Source: an uncultured Alistipes sp.
GTDB lineage: Bacteria > Bacteroidota > Bacteroidia > Bacteroidales > Rikenellaceae
Direction of reading: 5' to 3'
Length of the DNA: 39,731 nt
Assembly: GCA_944321965.1 (NCBI GenBank)
Contig: CALUNH010000020.1
Span: forward strand, 1 to 39,731
The position numbers and the translations under genes were made by a program. The notes under the pieces are model-generated. The model was given only the letters and a program-made list of their open reading frames with translations. It was not told the origin of the DNA and ran no database searches. This document shows positions 24,024 to 33,633 of this stretch, one piece after another (position 1 is the first letter of the stretch; every line of letters begins with the position of its first letter).

Positions 24024-25079
24024 ATGCGACGTATTTCCGACATATTGCTCGACTGGTACGCACGCGAGGGGCGCGACCTTCCGTGGCGTCGCACGCGCGA
24101 TCCCTACCGCATCTGGCTCTCGGAGGTGATCCTCCAGCAGACCCGCGTGGCACAGGGCCTGGCCTACTACGAACGCTTCACGACGCGCTTTCCCGACGTT
24201 GCTGCGCTGGCCGCGGCCTCCGAGGACGAGGTGCTGCGCCTCTGGCAGGGCCTCGGTTACTACAGCCGTGCGCGGAACCTGCTGGCTGCGGCCCGGGAGG
24301 TGGTGGAGCGCTTTGGCGGCGTGTTCCCCCGCTCGCTGGAGGAGGTGCGCACGCTGCGCGGTGTGGGCGACTATACCGCGGCGGCGATCTGCTCGATCGC
24401 CTTCGATACGCCGTGCGCCGTTGTCGACGGCAACGTCTACCGGGTCCTGTCGCGTCTGTTCGACCTCGACCTTGCGATCGACTCCACGCCGGGGCGCCGC
24501 GCCTTCGCCGAACTGGCCCGTGCGGAGCTCGACCCCGGCCGCCCGGGACTTTACAACCAGGCGATCATGGATTTCGGGGCTCTGCAATGCACGCCCGTGT
24601 CGCCCCGCTGCGAGGCGTGTCCGCTTTCGGAGCACTGCCTGGCCCTGGCGGCCGGAACCGTTGCCGAACGCCCCGTCAAACAGGGCCGGACCCGTGTGCG
24701 CGACCGCTGGTTCCACTACCTGCACATCACCTCGGGTGACCGGACGCTGCTCCGCCGCCGCGAGGGACGCGACATCTGGCAGGGGCTCTACGAATTCCCT
24801 CTGATAGAGACCGCCGCGGCGGCCGATTTTGCGGAACTTGTCGGCGATCCGCGCTTTACCGAACTGCTGGGCCGGGCGCCGTGGCATCTGCTGCGGAGCA
24901 CGCCGCTGCCCGTGCACCAACTCACCCACCAGCGCCTCCATGCCTGCATCTACCGGATCGAAACCCCGACCCTGACACCTGCGGCCGCCGCAATCGCCGT
25001 CCGGACTCCGACGCTCGGCGACTACGCCGTGCCGCGGCTGCTCGAACGCTACCTCTCCTCGCCGGAGGCTATTTTATAA
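24024..25079 (+). CDS. mutY: Adenine DNA glycosylase
   Basis: MutY removes adenine mispaired with 8-oxoguanine. The 351-residue protein shows catalytic Glu34 (LSEVILQQT), the helix-hairpin-helix (LRGVGDYTAAAI) and catalytic Asp135 in VDGNVYRVLSR. The [4Fe-4S] cluster is Cys189-X6-Cys196-X2-Cys199-X5-Cys205, the exact MutY spacing. A C-terminal NUDIX-like domain from about residue 225 (FHYLHITSGDRTLL...WQGLYEFPL) recognises 8-oxoG. The ATG at 24024 was chosen because it sits right at the family N-terminus. Its last 11 bases overlap the end of the convergent exchanger gene. Confidence 0.95.
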   Translation: MRRISDILLDWYAREGRDLPWRRTRDPYRIWLSEVILQQTRVAQGLAYYERFTTRFPDVAALAAASEDEVLRLWQGLGYYSRARNLLAAAREVVERFGGVFPRSLEEVRTLRGVGDYTAAAICSIAFDTPCAVVDGNVYRVLSRLFDLDLAIDSTPGRRAFAELARAELDPGRPGLYNQAIMDFGALQCTPVSPRCEACPLSEHCLALAAGTVAERPVKQGRTRVRDRWFHYLHITSGDRTLLRRREGRDIWQGLYEFPLIETAAAADFAELVGDPRFTELLGRAPWHLLRSTPLPVHQLTHQRLHACIYRIETPTLTPAAAAIAVRTPTLGDYAVPRLLERYLSSPEAIL

Positions 25080-26061
25080 GGTAGGCGATGTAGGCGGCGT
25101 AGATCACCAGGAACAACGCCCCTTCCCAGCGGTCGACGGCCCGGCGGCGGAAGGTGAAGGCCGCCAGGAAGAGCAGCACCGAACTCAGCAGCACGACCAG
25201 CAGATCGACTACGGAGATTCCGCCCATGGTCAGCGGATGGATCGAGGCGCTCAGTCCGAGAATCAGGAGGATATTGGCGATGTTCGAACCGATGACGTTT
25301 CCGAGGGCCATGTCGCTCTTTCCCTTGACGAGCGAGACGACGGACGAGGCCAGTTCGGGGAGCGACGTGCCTCCGGCCACGAGCGTGATGGCGATGAGCG
25401 AATCGCTGACACCCATTCTTCGGGCGAGCGCCGTGGCGTTGTCGAGGAACAGCTCGCCGCCGAAGACCAGTCCGGCCAGTCCGCCGACGATCATCAGGGC
25501 CATGAGCCATCCTGCCATCGGTCGGCGGTCGGCGTCGCAATCCGCGGTTGCGGCTGTTGCGGCGGCCCCGGCGGCTGCGGGTTCCGGGATTGCCGTGCGT
25601 CCCGTCGAGCGGATGGTGTAGAGCATCAGCAGGACATAGATTACGAGCATCAGCACGCCGTCCAGGCGTCCGATGCGGTCGACGGCTCCCGCGCTGTACC
25701 AGCTGTCCATGGCCAGAAACAGCAGGAGCAGCGATGCGGCGACCCCGAAGGGGATGTCGCGGCGGATATTTCCGGCCGTAAGGGGCAGCGGCCGGATCAG
25801 TGCGCAGATGCCCAGAATCAGGAAGACGTTGAAGATGTTCGAACCGACGACGTTTCCGATGGCCACGTCGCTCTTCCCGGCCAGGGCCGAGAGGACGGAG
25901 ACGACCAGTTCGGGGGTGGAGGTCCCGACGGCGACGATGGTCAGACCGATGATGAATTCCGGGACGCGGAAGCGCTGGGCCAGGGCTGCGGAGCCGTCGG
26001 TGAGGAAGTTGGCACCGGCGAGGATCAGGGCCAGTCCGATCAGAAGCAGAAGGATGTCCAT
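25069..26061 (-). CDS. CaCA-family Na+/Ca2+ exchanger (YrbG-like)
   Basis: The 330-residue inner-membrane protein shows the duplicated CaCA architecture: the first alpha repeat has GTSTPELVVSVLSALAGKSD followed by GNVVGSNIFNVFLILG, the second GGTSLPELASSVVSLVKGKS and GNVIGSNIANILLILG. Between them lies an Ala-rich hydrophilic loop (about residues 165-190). Such proteins exchange Na+ (or H+) for Ca2+. It follows the ZIP transporter gene by 24 bases, so the pair probably forms a metal-ion operon. The ion specificity is from the family only. Confidence 0.92.
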   Translation of the reverse strand: MDILLLLIGLALILAGANFLTDGSAALAQRFRVPEFIIGLTIVAVGTSTPELVVSVLSALAGKSDVAIGNVVGSNIFNVFLILGICALIRPLPLTAGNIRRDIPFGVAASLLLLFLAMDSWYSAGAVDRIGRLDGVLMLVIYVLLMLYTIRSTGRTAIPEPAAAGAAATAATADCDADRRPMAGWLMALMIVGGLAGLVFGGELFLDNATALARRMGVSDSLIAITLVAGGTSLPELASSVVSLVKGKSDMALGNVIGSNIANILLILGLSASIHPLTMGGISVVDLLVVLLSSVLLFLAAFTFRRRAVDRWEGALFLVIYAAYIAYLIK

Positions 26062-26085
26062 TTTGCGATCAGTTTTTTTACGGTT

Positions 26086-26889
26086 TTATTCGAGCAGGAG
26101 GAGGCTGACGGCCATCAGGGCCATGCCTGCGACCACGCCGTAGATCGAGGTGTGGGCTTCGCCGTATTCGCGGGCGGCGGGGAGGAGCTCGTCGATGGAG
26201 ATGAAGACCATGATTCCGGCCACTCCGGCGAGGATGCAGCCCATGAGCGTTGCGGACATGAAGGGCATCAGCACGAGGTAGGCCAGCAGGGCGCCGACGG
26301 GTTCGGCCAGCCCCGAGAGGAGCGAGAGGCGGAACGCCTTGGCGCGGTCTCCCGTGGCGTAGTAGACGGGGATCGAGACGGCGATGCCTTCGGGGATGTT
26401 GTGGATGGCGATGGCCGCGGCGATGGCGACGCCGAGGGTGATGTTGTCGACGGCCGAGGTGAAGGTGGCGATGCCCTCGGGGAAGTTGTGGATGCCGATG
26501 GCGAGGGCCGTAAGCAGTCCCATGCGCATGAGTTTCGGATTGCGGGGGCGGTGGTCCATCTCCTCGACGCTGTGAGCCTCGTGGGGGTTTTCGACCGAGG
26601 GGACGAGGCGGTCGATGATGCCGATGAGGAGGATTCCGGCGAAGAAGCTCAGGACGGTGACCGAACCGCCGAGTCGCGATCCCCATTCCGCGGTGAGGGC
26701 GACGTGGGCCTGCTGGAAGAGCTCGACGAACGAGACGTAGATCATCACGCCGCCGGAGAGTCCGAGCGAGAAGGAGAGCAGGCGTTTGTTGGTTCGTTTG
26801 GCGAGGAAGGCGATGGCGCTTCCGATTCCGGTTGCGAGACCGGCGCCGAGGGTCAGCAGCAGGGGTGCGAGTATGTTGTATTTTTCCAT
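26086..26889 (-). CDS. zupT: ZIP-family divalent metal transporter (ZupT-like)
   Basis: The 267-residue protein has eight predicted helices. Helix IV holds the metal site [16 protein letters not shown] and helix [17 protein letters not shown], the two HNxPEG motifs that define bacterial ZupT. Between helices III and IV lies a hydrophilic loop with His and acidic residues ([13 protein letters not shown]), as in the family. ZupT imports zinc and also iron, manganese or cobalt. The start at 26889 gives the family length; the operon's -7 box lies 29 bases upstream. Confidence 0.93.
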   Translation of the reverse strand: MEKYNILAPLLLTLGAGLATGIGSAIAFLAKRTNKRLLSFSLGLSGGVMIYVSFVELFQQAHVALTAEWGSRLGGSVTVLSFFAGILLIGIIDRLVPSVENPHEAHSVEEMDHRPRNPKLMRMGLLTALAIGIHNFPEGIATFTSAVDNITLGVAIAAAIAIHNIPEGIAVSIPVYYATGDRAKAFRLSLLSGLAEPVGALLAYLVLMPFMSATLMGCILAGVAGIMVFISIDELLPAAREYGEAHTSIYGVVAGMALMAVSLLLLE

Positions 26890-26917
26890 AGGGTGTCGAG
26901 TTGCGGTTGTCTGCGGG

Positions 26918-26925
26918 CAAAGATA
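26918..26925 (-). promoter_or_regulatory. -7 element of the metal-transporter pair
   Basis: TATCTTTG on the minus strand, with a partial TTGG 19 bases upstream, lies 29 bases before the ZupT ATG. Confidence 0.55.
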
Positions 26926-27105
26926 GTGCACAAAACGGAAGAAGCCAACCGCGGGAAATCGGTATTTTTGTTTGTAAAGGGATTTTTGGGGGTGGGGACG
27001 GTCGGGAAACGGGGGCCGATGCTTTTCCGGAACGGGGCCCGGAGGGGCTTGGGCTCCTGTTCCGGCGGGGCGTTGACGGAATGTTGAAAAAAAATGGGTA
27101 AAAGT

Positions 27106-27137
27106 TTTGCAGGGGCGGCGAAAAACCCCTATATTTG
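27106..27137 (+). promoter_or_regulatory. Promoter of the pyrimidine operon
   Basis: TTTG (27106-27109), 20 bases, TATATTTG (27130-27137): a full Bacteroidota consensus. Transcription should begin near 27144, leaving about 165 bases of leader before pyrC. The 170 or so bases upstream of it (26935-27105) show only a stray -7-like TATTTTTG at 26963 and no gene. Confidence 0.85.
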
Positions 27138-27163
27138 CTGACAATTACAGCGGTCCGAATCCT

Positions 27164-27271
27164 ATGAATCGTAACCCCCACATCCCAATGGCACAGAAGT
27201 TCTGGCAGCAGGATTATTGGTCGGGGTCTCAATTTTCGACGGGGTTCGGCATTATTGTTTTATTAGGGTAA
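27164..27271 (+). CDS. Leader peptide of the pyrimidine operon (candidate)
   Basis: A 35-codon ORF begins about 20 bases after the predicted transcription start (MNRNPHIPMAQKFWQQ...) and ends ...GFGIIVLLG with TAA at 27269-27271. The stop codon lies inside the 5' arm of an intrinsic terminator. The last codons are very U-rich (ATT ATT GTT TTA TTA), and the peptide is rich in aromatic residues with U-containing codons (TTC, TGG, TAT, TTT). This matches the E. coli pyrL/pyrBI attenuator layout, in which slow transcription at low UTP lets the ribosome reach and block the terminator. Translation of this ORF is inferred, not shown. Confidence 0.6.
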   Translation: MNRNPHIPMAQKFWQQDYWSGSQFSTGFGIIVLLG

Positions 27272-27295
27272 CTGTTTCGGTTGCCCTATTTTTTT
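27264..27295 (+). terminator. Attenuator (intrinsic terminator) ahead of pyrC
   Basis: TAGGGTAAC (27264-27272) pairs with GTTGCCCTA (27280-27288), nine pairs with one T-G, around a seven-base loop. Seven T residues follow. It sits inside the operon leader, 15 bases before the pyrC ATG, so it must be conditional: reading through it is required for any expression from this promoter. Confidence 0.8.
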
Positions 27296-27309
27296 ATGCG
27301 ACGGAGCCG

Positions 27310-28587
27310 ATGAAGACATTTTACGAGAACGCCGAGATTTATCGCGGGGGCCGTTTCGAGCGGGGGCGGCTGGTCGTGGAGGCGGGCCGTGTGGTTGCGG
27401 ATGCGACGCCGGGGCCGGAGGACCGTGTCATCGACCTCGGGGGGCTGTACCTTGTTCCGGGGCTGGTGGACGTGCATGTCCACCTGCGCGAACCGGGCTT
27501 TCCGCAGAAGGAGACCATCGCCACGGGAACGGCCGCCGCGGCCCGCGGAGGCTGTACGACGGTCTGCTCGATGCCGAACCTGAACCCGGCACCCGATACG
27601 CCGGAACACCTCGAACGGCAGCTGGAGATCATCCGCCGCGACGCCGTGGTGCGGGTGAAGCCCTACGGGACGATCACCCTCGGGCAGCGCGGGTGCGGTG
27701 AACTGGCCGACTTTGCGGCGCTGGCTGCGGAGGTCGTGGGCTTCTCGGACGACGGCCGCGGGGTGCAGTCGGCCGAACTCATGGAGGCGGCGATGCGGCG
27801 TGCCGCGGCGGTCGGGAAGCCGATCGTGGCGCACTGCGAGGTCGACGAACTCCTCCGCGGAGGGTATATCCACGACGGCGACTACTGCCGCGCCCACGGC
27901 CATCGGGGCATCTCGTCGGAGAGCGAGTGGCATCAGGTCGAGCGCGATATCGAACTGGCCGCGAAGACCGGCTGCCAGTACCATGTCTGCCACGTCTCCA
28001 CGAAGGAGAGTGTCGAGCTGGTGCGCCGGGCGAAGGCGCGGGGCCTGCGCGTGAGCTGCGAGACGGCGCCGCACTACCTGCTGCTGTGCGACGAGGACCT
28101 GCAGGAGGAGGGGCGTTTCAAGATGAACCCGCCGCTCAGGAGCCGCGCCGACCGCGAGGCGCTGCTCGCAGGCCTCCAGGACGGCACGATCGAGGTGATC
28201 GCCACGGATCACGCCCCGCATACGGCCGAGGAGAAGTCGCGCGGGCTGGCCGGGAGCGCCATGGGTATCGTGGGCATCGAGACGGCCTTCCCGCTGCTCT
28301 ATACGGGGTTGGTGAAACCGGGACTCCTTTCGCTGGAGCGGCTCGTGGAGCTGATGTCGACGTCTCCGCGGCGGATCTTCCGCCTCGAAGGGGGCCTCGA
28401 AGCGGGTCAGGAGGCGGATTTCACGGTGCTGGACCTCGGGGCGCGCTGGACGATCGATCCGGAGGAGTTCCTTTCGAAGGGCCATGCCACGCCGTTTGCC
28501 GGCCGGGAGGTCGAGGGACGTGCGGTGCTCACGGTGGTGGGCGGCCGTGCGGTTTACGATACGCTGACAACGAATTCAATCAGATAA
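27310..28587 (+). CDS. pyrC: Dihydroorotase
   Basis: PyrC cyclises N-carbamoyl-aspartate to dihydroorotate. The 425-residue amidohydrolase is the class I type, with the metal site His56-X-His58 in VDVHVHLREPGFPQKE, SMPNLNPAPDTPE, a histidine in VAHCEVDELL, CHVSTKESVEL, and the catalytic ATDHAPH around Asp300. It is first in the operon although it catalyses the third step. The ATG at 27310 is the first in-frame start after the attenuator; a longer reading would pass through the terminator hairpin. Confidence 0.95.
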   Translation: MKTFYENAEIYRGGRFERGRLVVEAGRVVADATPGPEDRVIDLGGLYLVPGLVDVHVHLREPGFPQKETIATGTAAAARGGCTTVCSMPNLNPAPDTPEHLERQLEIIRRDAVVRVKPYGTITLGQRGCGELADFAALAAEVVGFSDDGRGVQSAELMEAAMRRAAAVGKPIVAHCEVDELLRGGYIHDGDYCRAHGHRGISSESEWHQVERDIELAAKTGCQYHVCHVSTKESVELVRRAKARGLRVSCETAPHYLLLCDEDLQEEGRFKMNPPLRSRADREALLAGLQDGTIEVIATDHAPHTAEEKSRGLAGSAMGIVGIETAFPLLYTGLVKPGLLSLERLVELMSTSPRRIFRLEGGLEAGQEADFTVLDLGARWTIDPEEFLSKGHATPFAGREVEGRAVLTVVGGRAVYDTLTTNSIR

Positions 28588-28611
28588 GGACACAGATAAG
28601 GACAGACAAGG

Positions 28612-29703
28612 ATGAAAGCTTTTACGAAAAAAATTGTCTTGGAGAATGGCCGCGAGTTCTACGGATACGGGTTCGGATCCGACCGCGAGGCCATCAACGA
28701 GATCGTCTTCAATACCTCGATGGTGGGGTACCAGGAGATCATGTCCGACCCGTCGTACACGGATCAGATGGTGGTGATGACCTACCCGCTGATCGGCAAC
28801 TACGGTATGACGGACGACGACTATGAGACGAAGACGCCGACCATCGGCGGGATGATCGTGCGGGAGTACAACGACCTTCCTTCGAACTTCCGCTACACGA
28901 AGACGCTGAACGAGGTTTTCGAGGAGTATGACATTCCGGCCATTTCGGGGGTCGATACGCGGGCGCTGACGCGGATCATCCGCGACGAGGGGAGCCAGAA
29001 AGTGATCATCACCGATGCCGCGACGCCCCGGGAGGAGGCTCTGGCCCGCATGAAGGCCTACGAGATGCCGCACGACATGGTTGCGCGGGTGAGCTGCAGG
29101 AAACGCTGGATGTCGCGCGTGGCCAACCACAAGTACGACGTGGTGGCCATCGACTGCGGCATCAAGTACAACATCGTGCGTCTGTTGAACCGCGTGGGCT
29201 GCAACGTGATCGTGATGCCGTACAACTCGACGCTGGAGGAGGTCCTGGCCTTCCGTCCGGACGGCATCGTGCTGTCGAACGGCCCCGGCAACCCGGCGGA
29301 CGTGACTCCGGTGATCGAGTTGGTGAAGCAACTGCGGGGCCGTCTTCCGATCTTCGGGATCTGCATGGGTCACCAGCTGATTTCGCTGGCCTACGGGGCG
29401 AAGACCTTCAAGATGAAGTTCGGACACCGGGGCGCGAACCATCCGGTGAAGAATCTGATGACGGGAAAGCTGGAGATCACGAGCCAGAACCACAGCTATG
29501 CGGTGGATATCGACTCGCTGAAGGGCACGGGACTGACGCTTACGCACGTCAACCTGCTGGACGGCACGGCCGAAGGTGTGGAGTGTGCCGCGGAGGGCGT
29601 CTTCTCGATGCAGTACCATCCGGAGAGCGCTTCGGGTCCTCAGGACAGCGCCTATCTGTTCAATAAGTTCACCAAAATCATGGAGGAGTACAAACATGCC
29701 TAA
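28612..29703 (+). CDS. carA: Carbamoyl-phosphate synthase, small (glutaminase) subunit
   Basis: CarA hydrolyses glutamine and passes ammonia to CarB for carbamoyl phosphate, shared by pyrimidine and arginine synthesis. The 363-residue protein has the CPSase N-domain ([28 protein letters not shown]) and a class I glutamine amidotransferase domain with Cys251 in FGICMGHQ and the His336/Glu338 pair in YHPES. It starts 25 bases after pyrC and overlaps carB by eight bases. Confidence 0.97.
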   Translation: MKAFTKKIVLENGREFYGYGFGSDREAINEIVFNTSMVGYQEIMSDPSYTDQMVVMTYPLIGNYGMTDDDYETKTPTIGGMIVREYNDLPSNFRYTKTLNEVFEEYDIPAISGVDTRALTRIIRDEGSQKVIITDAATPREEALARMKAYEMPHDMVARVSCRKRWMSRVANHKYDVVAIDCGIKYNIVRLLNRVGCNVIVMPYNSTLEEVLAFRPDGIVLSNGPGNPADVTPVIELVKQLRGRLPIFGICMGHQLISLAYGAKTFKMKFGHRGANHPVKNLMTGKLEITSQNHSYAVDIDSLKGTGLTLTHVNLLDGTAEGVECAAEGVFSMQYHPESASGPQDSAYLFNKFTKIMEEYKHA

Positions 29704-32700
29704 GAGAAAAGATATCAGGAAGGTGATGGTGATCGGGTCGGGCCCGATCGTGATCGGTCAGGCTGCGGAGTTCGACTATGCGGGCACGCAGGCGTGCCTG
29801 GCGCTCAAGGAGGAGGGTTACGAGGTGATCCTCGCCAATTCGAATCCGGCCACCATTATGACCGACACGCACATTGCGGACAAGGTCTACATGGAGCCGC
29901 TGACGCTGGAGTACGTGGCGAAGATCATCCGCTACGAGCGTCCGGACGCCATTGTCCCGGGCCTGGGCGGACAGACGGGTCTGAACCTGGCGGTGCAGCT
30001 GGCCAGGAAGGGCATTCTGAAGGAGTGCCAGGTGGAGATCCTGGGCACGTCGTTCGACTCGATCGAGCAGGCCGAGGACCGCGAGCTGTTCAAGGAACTG
30101 TGCGAGTCGCTGGGCGAGCCTGTTCTTCCTTCGGAGATTGCCACGTCGGTCGAGGAGGGCGTGGAGGTTGCCGCGCGGATCGGCTATCCGGTGGTGCTTC
30201 GTCCGGCCTTCACGCTGGGCGGCACGGGCGGCGGCTTTGCCGACGACGAGGCTCAGCTGCGCGAGATGATGCGCAACGGACTGTCGCTTTCGCCGGTGCA
30301 CCAGGTGCTCGTCGAGAAGAGCATCAAGGGCTACAAGGAGATCGAGTTCGAGGTGATGCGCGACCACAACGATACGGCGATCAGCATCTGCTGCATGGAG
30401 AACATCGACCCGGTGGGCATCCATACGGGCGACTCGATCGTCGTGGCCCCGAGCCAGACGCTGACCAACAAGGAGTTTCAGATGCTGCGCGACTCGGCGT
30501 TGAAGATCATCCGGGCATTGAAGATCGAGGGCGGCTGCAACGTGCAGTTCGCGCTGGACCCGCTCTCGTTCAAGTACTACCTGATCGAGGTGAACCCGCG
30601 CGTGTCTCGTTCGTCGGCGCTGGCGTCGAAGGCTTCGGGCTACCCGATTGCGCGCGTGAGTGCGAAGATCGCCGTGGGTCTGACCCTCGACGAGATCCGC
30701 ATCGCCAACACGCCGGCGTCGTTCGAGCCGACGCTGGACTACGTGGTGACGAAGGTGGCGCGCTTCCCGTTCGACAAGTTCTCGGACGCCTCGAACAAGC
30801 TGGGCACGCAGATGAAGGCCACGGGCGAGGTGATGTCGATCGGCCGCACGATGGAGGAGTCGCTGTTGAAGGCGGTTCGTTCGCTGGAGACGGGCGTCTG
30901 CCACATCTACCACAAGAAGTTCGACTCGTGGACGAACGACGACCTGCTGGACTACATCAAGATCGGCACGGACGACCGCCTCTACGCCATTGCGCAGCTG
31001 ATCCGCGGGGGCGTGGACCTGGCGCTGATCTACGACAAGACGAAGATCGACATGTTCTTCCTGGAAAAGTTCAAGAACATCGTGGAGTTCGAGAAGGTGG
31101 TCCGCGCGCATCCGATGGACGTCGAGACGCTGCGCGAGGCCAAGCGGATGGGCTTCAGCGACCAGTATATCGGCCAGTTGTGGGGGCTTTCGCAGCATGA
31201 GATGTACCGCCTGCGGGAGAAAAACGATATTTTCCCGGTCTACAAGATGATCGACACGTGTGCGAGCGAGTTTTCGTCCTACGTTCCCTACTTCTACTCG
31301 ACCTACGAGGAGGAGAACGAGTCGAAGGTGAGCGACAAGAAGAAGATCATCGTGCTGGGTTCGGGCCCGATCCGCATCGGCCAGGGCGTGGAATTCGACT
31401 ACTCGACGGTTCACGCGATCTGGTCGATCCGCGAGGCGGGCTACGAGGCGATCATCATCAACAACAACCCGGAGACCGTCTCGACGGACTACACGACGAG
31501 CGACAAGCTCTACTTCGAGCCGCTGACGGTCGAGGACGTGATGAACGTCATCCACCTGGAAAAGCCGCAGGCGATCGTGGTGTCGCTGGGCGGACAGACG
31601 GCGATCAACCTGGCGGAGCCGCTGGCAGAGCTGGGGGTTCCGATCATCGGTACGGACTGCGAGGCGATCAGGAATGCCGAGGACCGCGGGTGCTTCGAGC
31701 GGATCATGGAGGAGCTGGGGATCCCGCAGCCGGAGGCCGAGGCGGTGACGGACATCGAGGCGGGCGTGAAGGCCGCATCGCGGATCGGCTATCCGGTTCT
31801 GGTTCGTCCGAGCTACGTGCTGGGCGGGCGTGCGATGCAGATCGTCTCGAACGAGGAGCGTCTTCGCCACTACCTGCAGACGGCCGTGGAGGTGAACGTG
31901 GACCAGCCGGTGCTGGTGGACCGCTACATCATGGGCAAGGAGCTGGAGGTCGACGCGATCTGCGACGGGAAGGATGTCTTCATCCCGGGCATCATGGAGC
32001 ACGTCGAGCATACGGGTATCCACTCGGGCGACTCGATCAGCGTCTACCCGACGTTCAGCGTGAGCCGGGCGGCCAAGGAGAAGATCATCGACTATACGGT
32101 GCGTCTGGGTCTTCGGATCGGCATCGTGGGACTCTATAACATCCAGTTCATCGTGGCGGGCGACGACGACGTGTATGTCATCGAGGTGAATCCGCGGTCG
32201 TCGCGCACGGTTCCGTTCCTGTCGAAGTCGACGGGGGTTCCGATGGCGCACATCGCCACGCAGGTGATCCTGGGCAAGAAGCTCCGCGAGCTGGGTTACA
32301 CGCAGGTGTACGGTGCGGAGAAGGAGCGCTGGTACGTGAAGGCTCCGGCGTTCTCGTTTGCGAAGATCCGGGGCATGGATTCGTACCTTTCGCCGGAGAT
32401 GAAGTCGACGGGCGAGGCGATCGGTTACGACGACAAGCTGACGCGGGCCCTGTACAAGGCGCTGCAGGCGACGGGGATGCACGTTTCGAATTACGGGACG
32501 GTGTTCGTGACGATTGCCGATCAGGACAAGCCTCAGGCGCTTCCTCTGGTGAAGCGTTTCTACGACCTGGGCTTCAACGTCGAGGCGACGACGGGCACGG
32601 CGGAGTTCCTGCGCGAGCACGGGATCCGCACGCGGACGCGGCGCAAGCTGAACGAGGGTAGCAACGAGATCATCGACGCCCTTCGCCAGGGACATATCAG

Positions 32701-32878
32701 CTATGTAATCAATACGATCGACATCAACCAGCACAACACGCGCCTGGACGGTTACGAGATCCGGCGCACGGCCGTAGAGAACAACGTGACGGTCTTCACG
32801 GCGCTGGAGACGGTGAAGGTGCTGCTGGACGTGCTGGAGGAGATCACGCTGCGGGTCTCGACGATCGACGCGAAATAA
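29696..32878 (+). CDS. carB: Carbamoyl-phosphate synthase, large subunit
   Basis: The 1060-residue synthase phosphorylates bicarbonate and then carbamate. It consists of two homologous ATP-grasp halves: the first opens [23 protein letters not shown], the second [20 protein letters not shown] at about residue 550. Each has the GGQTxxNLA segment and the ATP-grasp core ([24 protein letters not shown]). The C-terminal 120 or so residues form an MGS-like regulatory domain ([24 protein letters not shown]...). The start at 29696 follows CarA by overlap, and [10 protein letters not shown] is the family N-terminus. The long opposite-strand ORFs here are codon-bias shadows. Confidence 0.97.
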   Translation: MPKRKDIRKVMVIGSGPIVIGQAAEFDYAGTQACLALKEEGYEVILANSNPATIMTDTHIADKVYMEPLTLEYVAKIIRYERPDAIVPGLGGQTGLNLAVQLARKGILKECQVEILGTSFDSIEQAEDRELFKELCESLGEPVLPSEIATSVEEGVEVAARIGYPVVLRPAFTLGGTGGGFADDEAQLREMMRNGLSLSPVHQVLVEKSIKGYKEIEFEVMRDHNDTAISICCMENIDPVGIHTGDSIVVAPSQTLTNKEFQMLRDSALKIIRALKIEGGCNVQFALDPLSFKYYLIEVNPRVSRSSALASKASGYPIARVSAKIAVGLTLDEIRIANTPASFEPTLDYVVTKVARFPFDKFSDASNKLGTQMKATGEVMSIGRTMEESLLKAVRSLETGVCHIYHKKFDSWTNDDLLDYIKIGTDDRLYAIAQLIRGGVDLALIYDKTKIDMFFLEKFKNIVEFEKVVRAHPMDVETLREAKRMGFSDQYIGQLWGLSQHEMYRLREKNDIFPVYKMIDTCASEFSSYVPYFYSTYEEENESKVSDKKKIIVLGSGPIRIGQGVEFDYSTVHAIWSIREAGYEAIIINNNPETVSTDYTTSDKLYFEPLTVEDVMNVIHLEKPQAIVVSLGGQTAINLAEPLAELGVPIIGTDCEAIRNAEDRGCFERIMEELGIPQPEAEAVTDIEAGVKAASRIGYPVLVRPSYVLGGRAMQIVSNEERLRHYLQTAVEVNVDQPVLVDRYIMGKELEVDAICDGKDVFIPGIMEHVEHTGIHSGDSISVYPTFSVSRAAKEKIIDYTVRLGLRIGIVGLYNIQFIVAGDDDVYVIEVNPRSSRTVPFLSKSTGVPMAHIATQVILGKKLRELGYTQVYGAEKERWYVKAPAFSFAKIRGMDSYLSPEMKSTGEAIGYDDKLTRALYKALQATGMHVSNYGTVFVTIADQDKPQALPLVKRFYDLGFNVEATTGTAEFLREHGIRTRTRRKLNEGSNEIIDALRQGHISYVINTIDINQHNTRLDGYEIRRTAVENNVTVFTALETVKVLLDVLEEITLRVSTIDAK

Positions 32879-32892
32879 ATTCCGCAAGAGCC

Positions 32893-33633
32893 ATGTACAA
32901 GAAGGGAATCTATCGGATCGAAGCGAACGAGCCTTTGACGGAGACGGTGTGGCGGATGCGGCTTGCGGGCGACACGCAGTGGATCACGGCTGCGGGACAG
33001 TTCGTGAACATCGCGCTGGAGGGGAAGTACCTGCGTCGTCCGATTTCGGTGTGCGACTGCGACGAGGGCACGCTCACGCTGATCTACAAGGTCGTGGGTG
33101 AGGGCACGGAGCAGATGAGCCGCCTGGAGGCGGGTGCGGAGCTCGACCTGCTGACAGGTCTCGGGAACGGTTTCTCGACGAACAACAATGCGCGCCGGCC
33201 GTTGCTGGTCGGCGGGGGCGTGGGAGTTCCTCCGCTCTACAACCTGGCTCGCCGGCTGCTTGCCGAAGGGAAGCCGGTGGAGGTGGTGCTGGGCTTCAAC
33301 ACGGCTTCGGAGGTCTTCTACGAGGAGGAGTTCCGGGCCCTGGGGTGCCACGTGACGGTGGCCACGGCCGACGGTTCGCGGGGCGTCGAGGGCTTCGTGA
33401 CGACGGCCATCGCCGCGGCGGGCCTGAATTTCGACTACTTCTACGCCTGTGGTCCGCTTCCGATGCTTCACGCGCTCTACAATGCCGTGGAACAGGACGG
33501 ACAGCTGTCGTTCGAGGAGCGCATGGGGTGCGGATTCGGGGCCTGCATGGGTTGCACGTGCAAAACGAAATACGGCAACAAACGCATCTGCCGGGAGGGT
33601 CCGGTGCTGCAGAAAGGAGAGATCATATGGTAG
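32893..33633 (+). CDS. pyrK: Dihydroorotate dehydrogenase electron-transfer subunit
   Basis: PyrK passes electrons from NAD(H) via FAD and a [2Fe-2S] cluster to PyrD, making a class 1B enzyme. The 246-residue protein has the ferredoxin-reductase fold (RRPISVCDCDEGTLTLIYKVVG, GLGNGFS, LLVGGGVGVPPLY) and the C-terminal cluster cysteines 213, 218, 221 and 233 (CGFGACMGCTC...ICREG). It overlaps pyrD by seven bases, consistent with an obligate complex. Confidence 0.95.
   Translation: MYKKGIYRIEANEPLTETVWRMRLAGDTQWITAAGQFVNIALEGKYLRRPISVCDCDEGTLTLIYKVVGEGTEQMSRLEAGAELDLLTGLGNGFSTNNNARRPLLVGGGVGVPPLYNLARRLLAEGKPVEVVLGFNTASEVFYEEEFRALGCHVTVATADGSRGVEGFVTTAIAAAGLNFDYFYACGPLPMLHALYNAVEQDGQLSFEERMGCGFGACMGCTCKTKYGNKRICREGPVLQKGEIIW

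Noticed and set aside
29696-32878. Internal repeat in carB as a recent duplication
   Set aside because: The two ATP-grasp halves are the ancient, family-wide duplication of CarB.
29678-32887. A 1069-codon open frame antisense to carB
   Set aside because: It mirrors carB, is arginine-, histidine- and leucine-rich with no domain, and arises from the GC-rich codon bias of carB. Several other long antisense frames (10801-12918, 15696-18098, 18640-22437) are the same kind of shadow.
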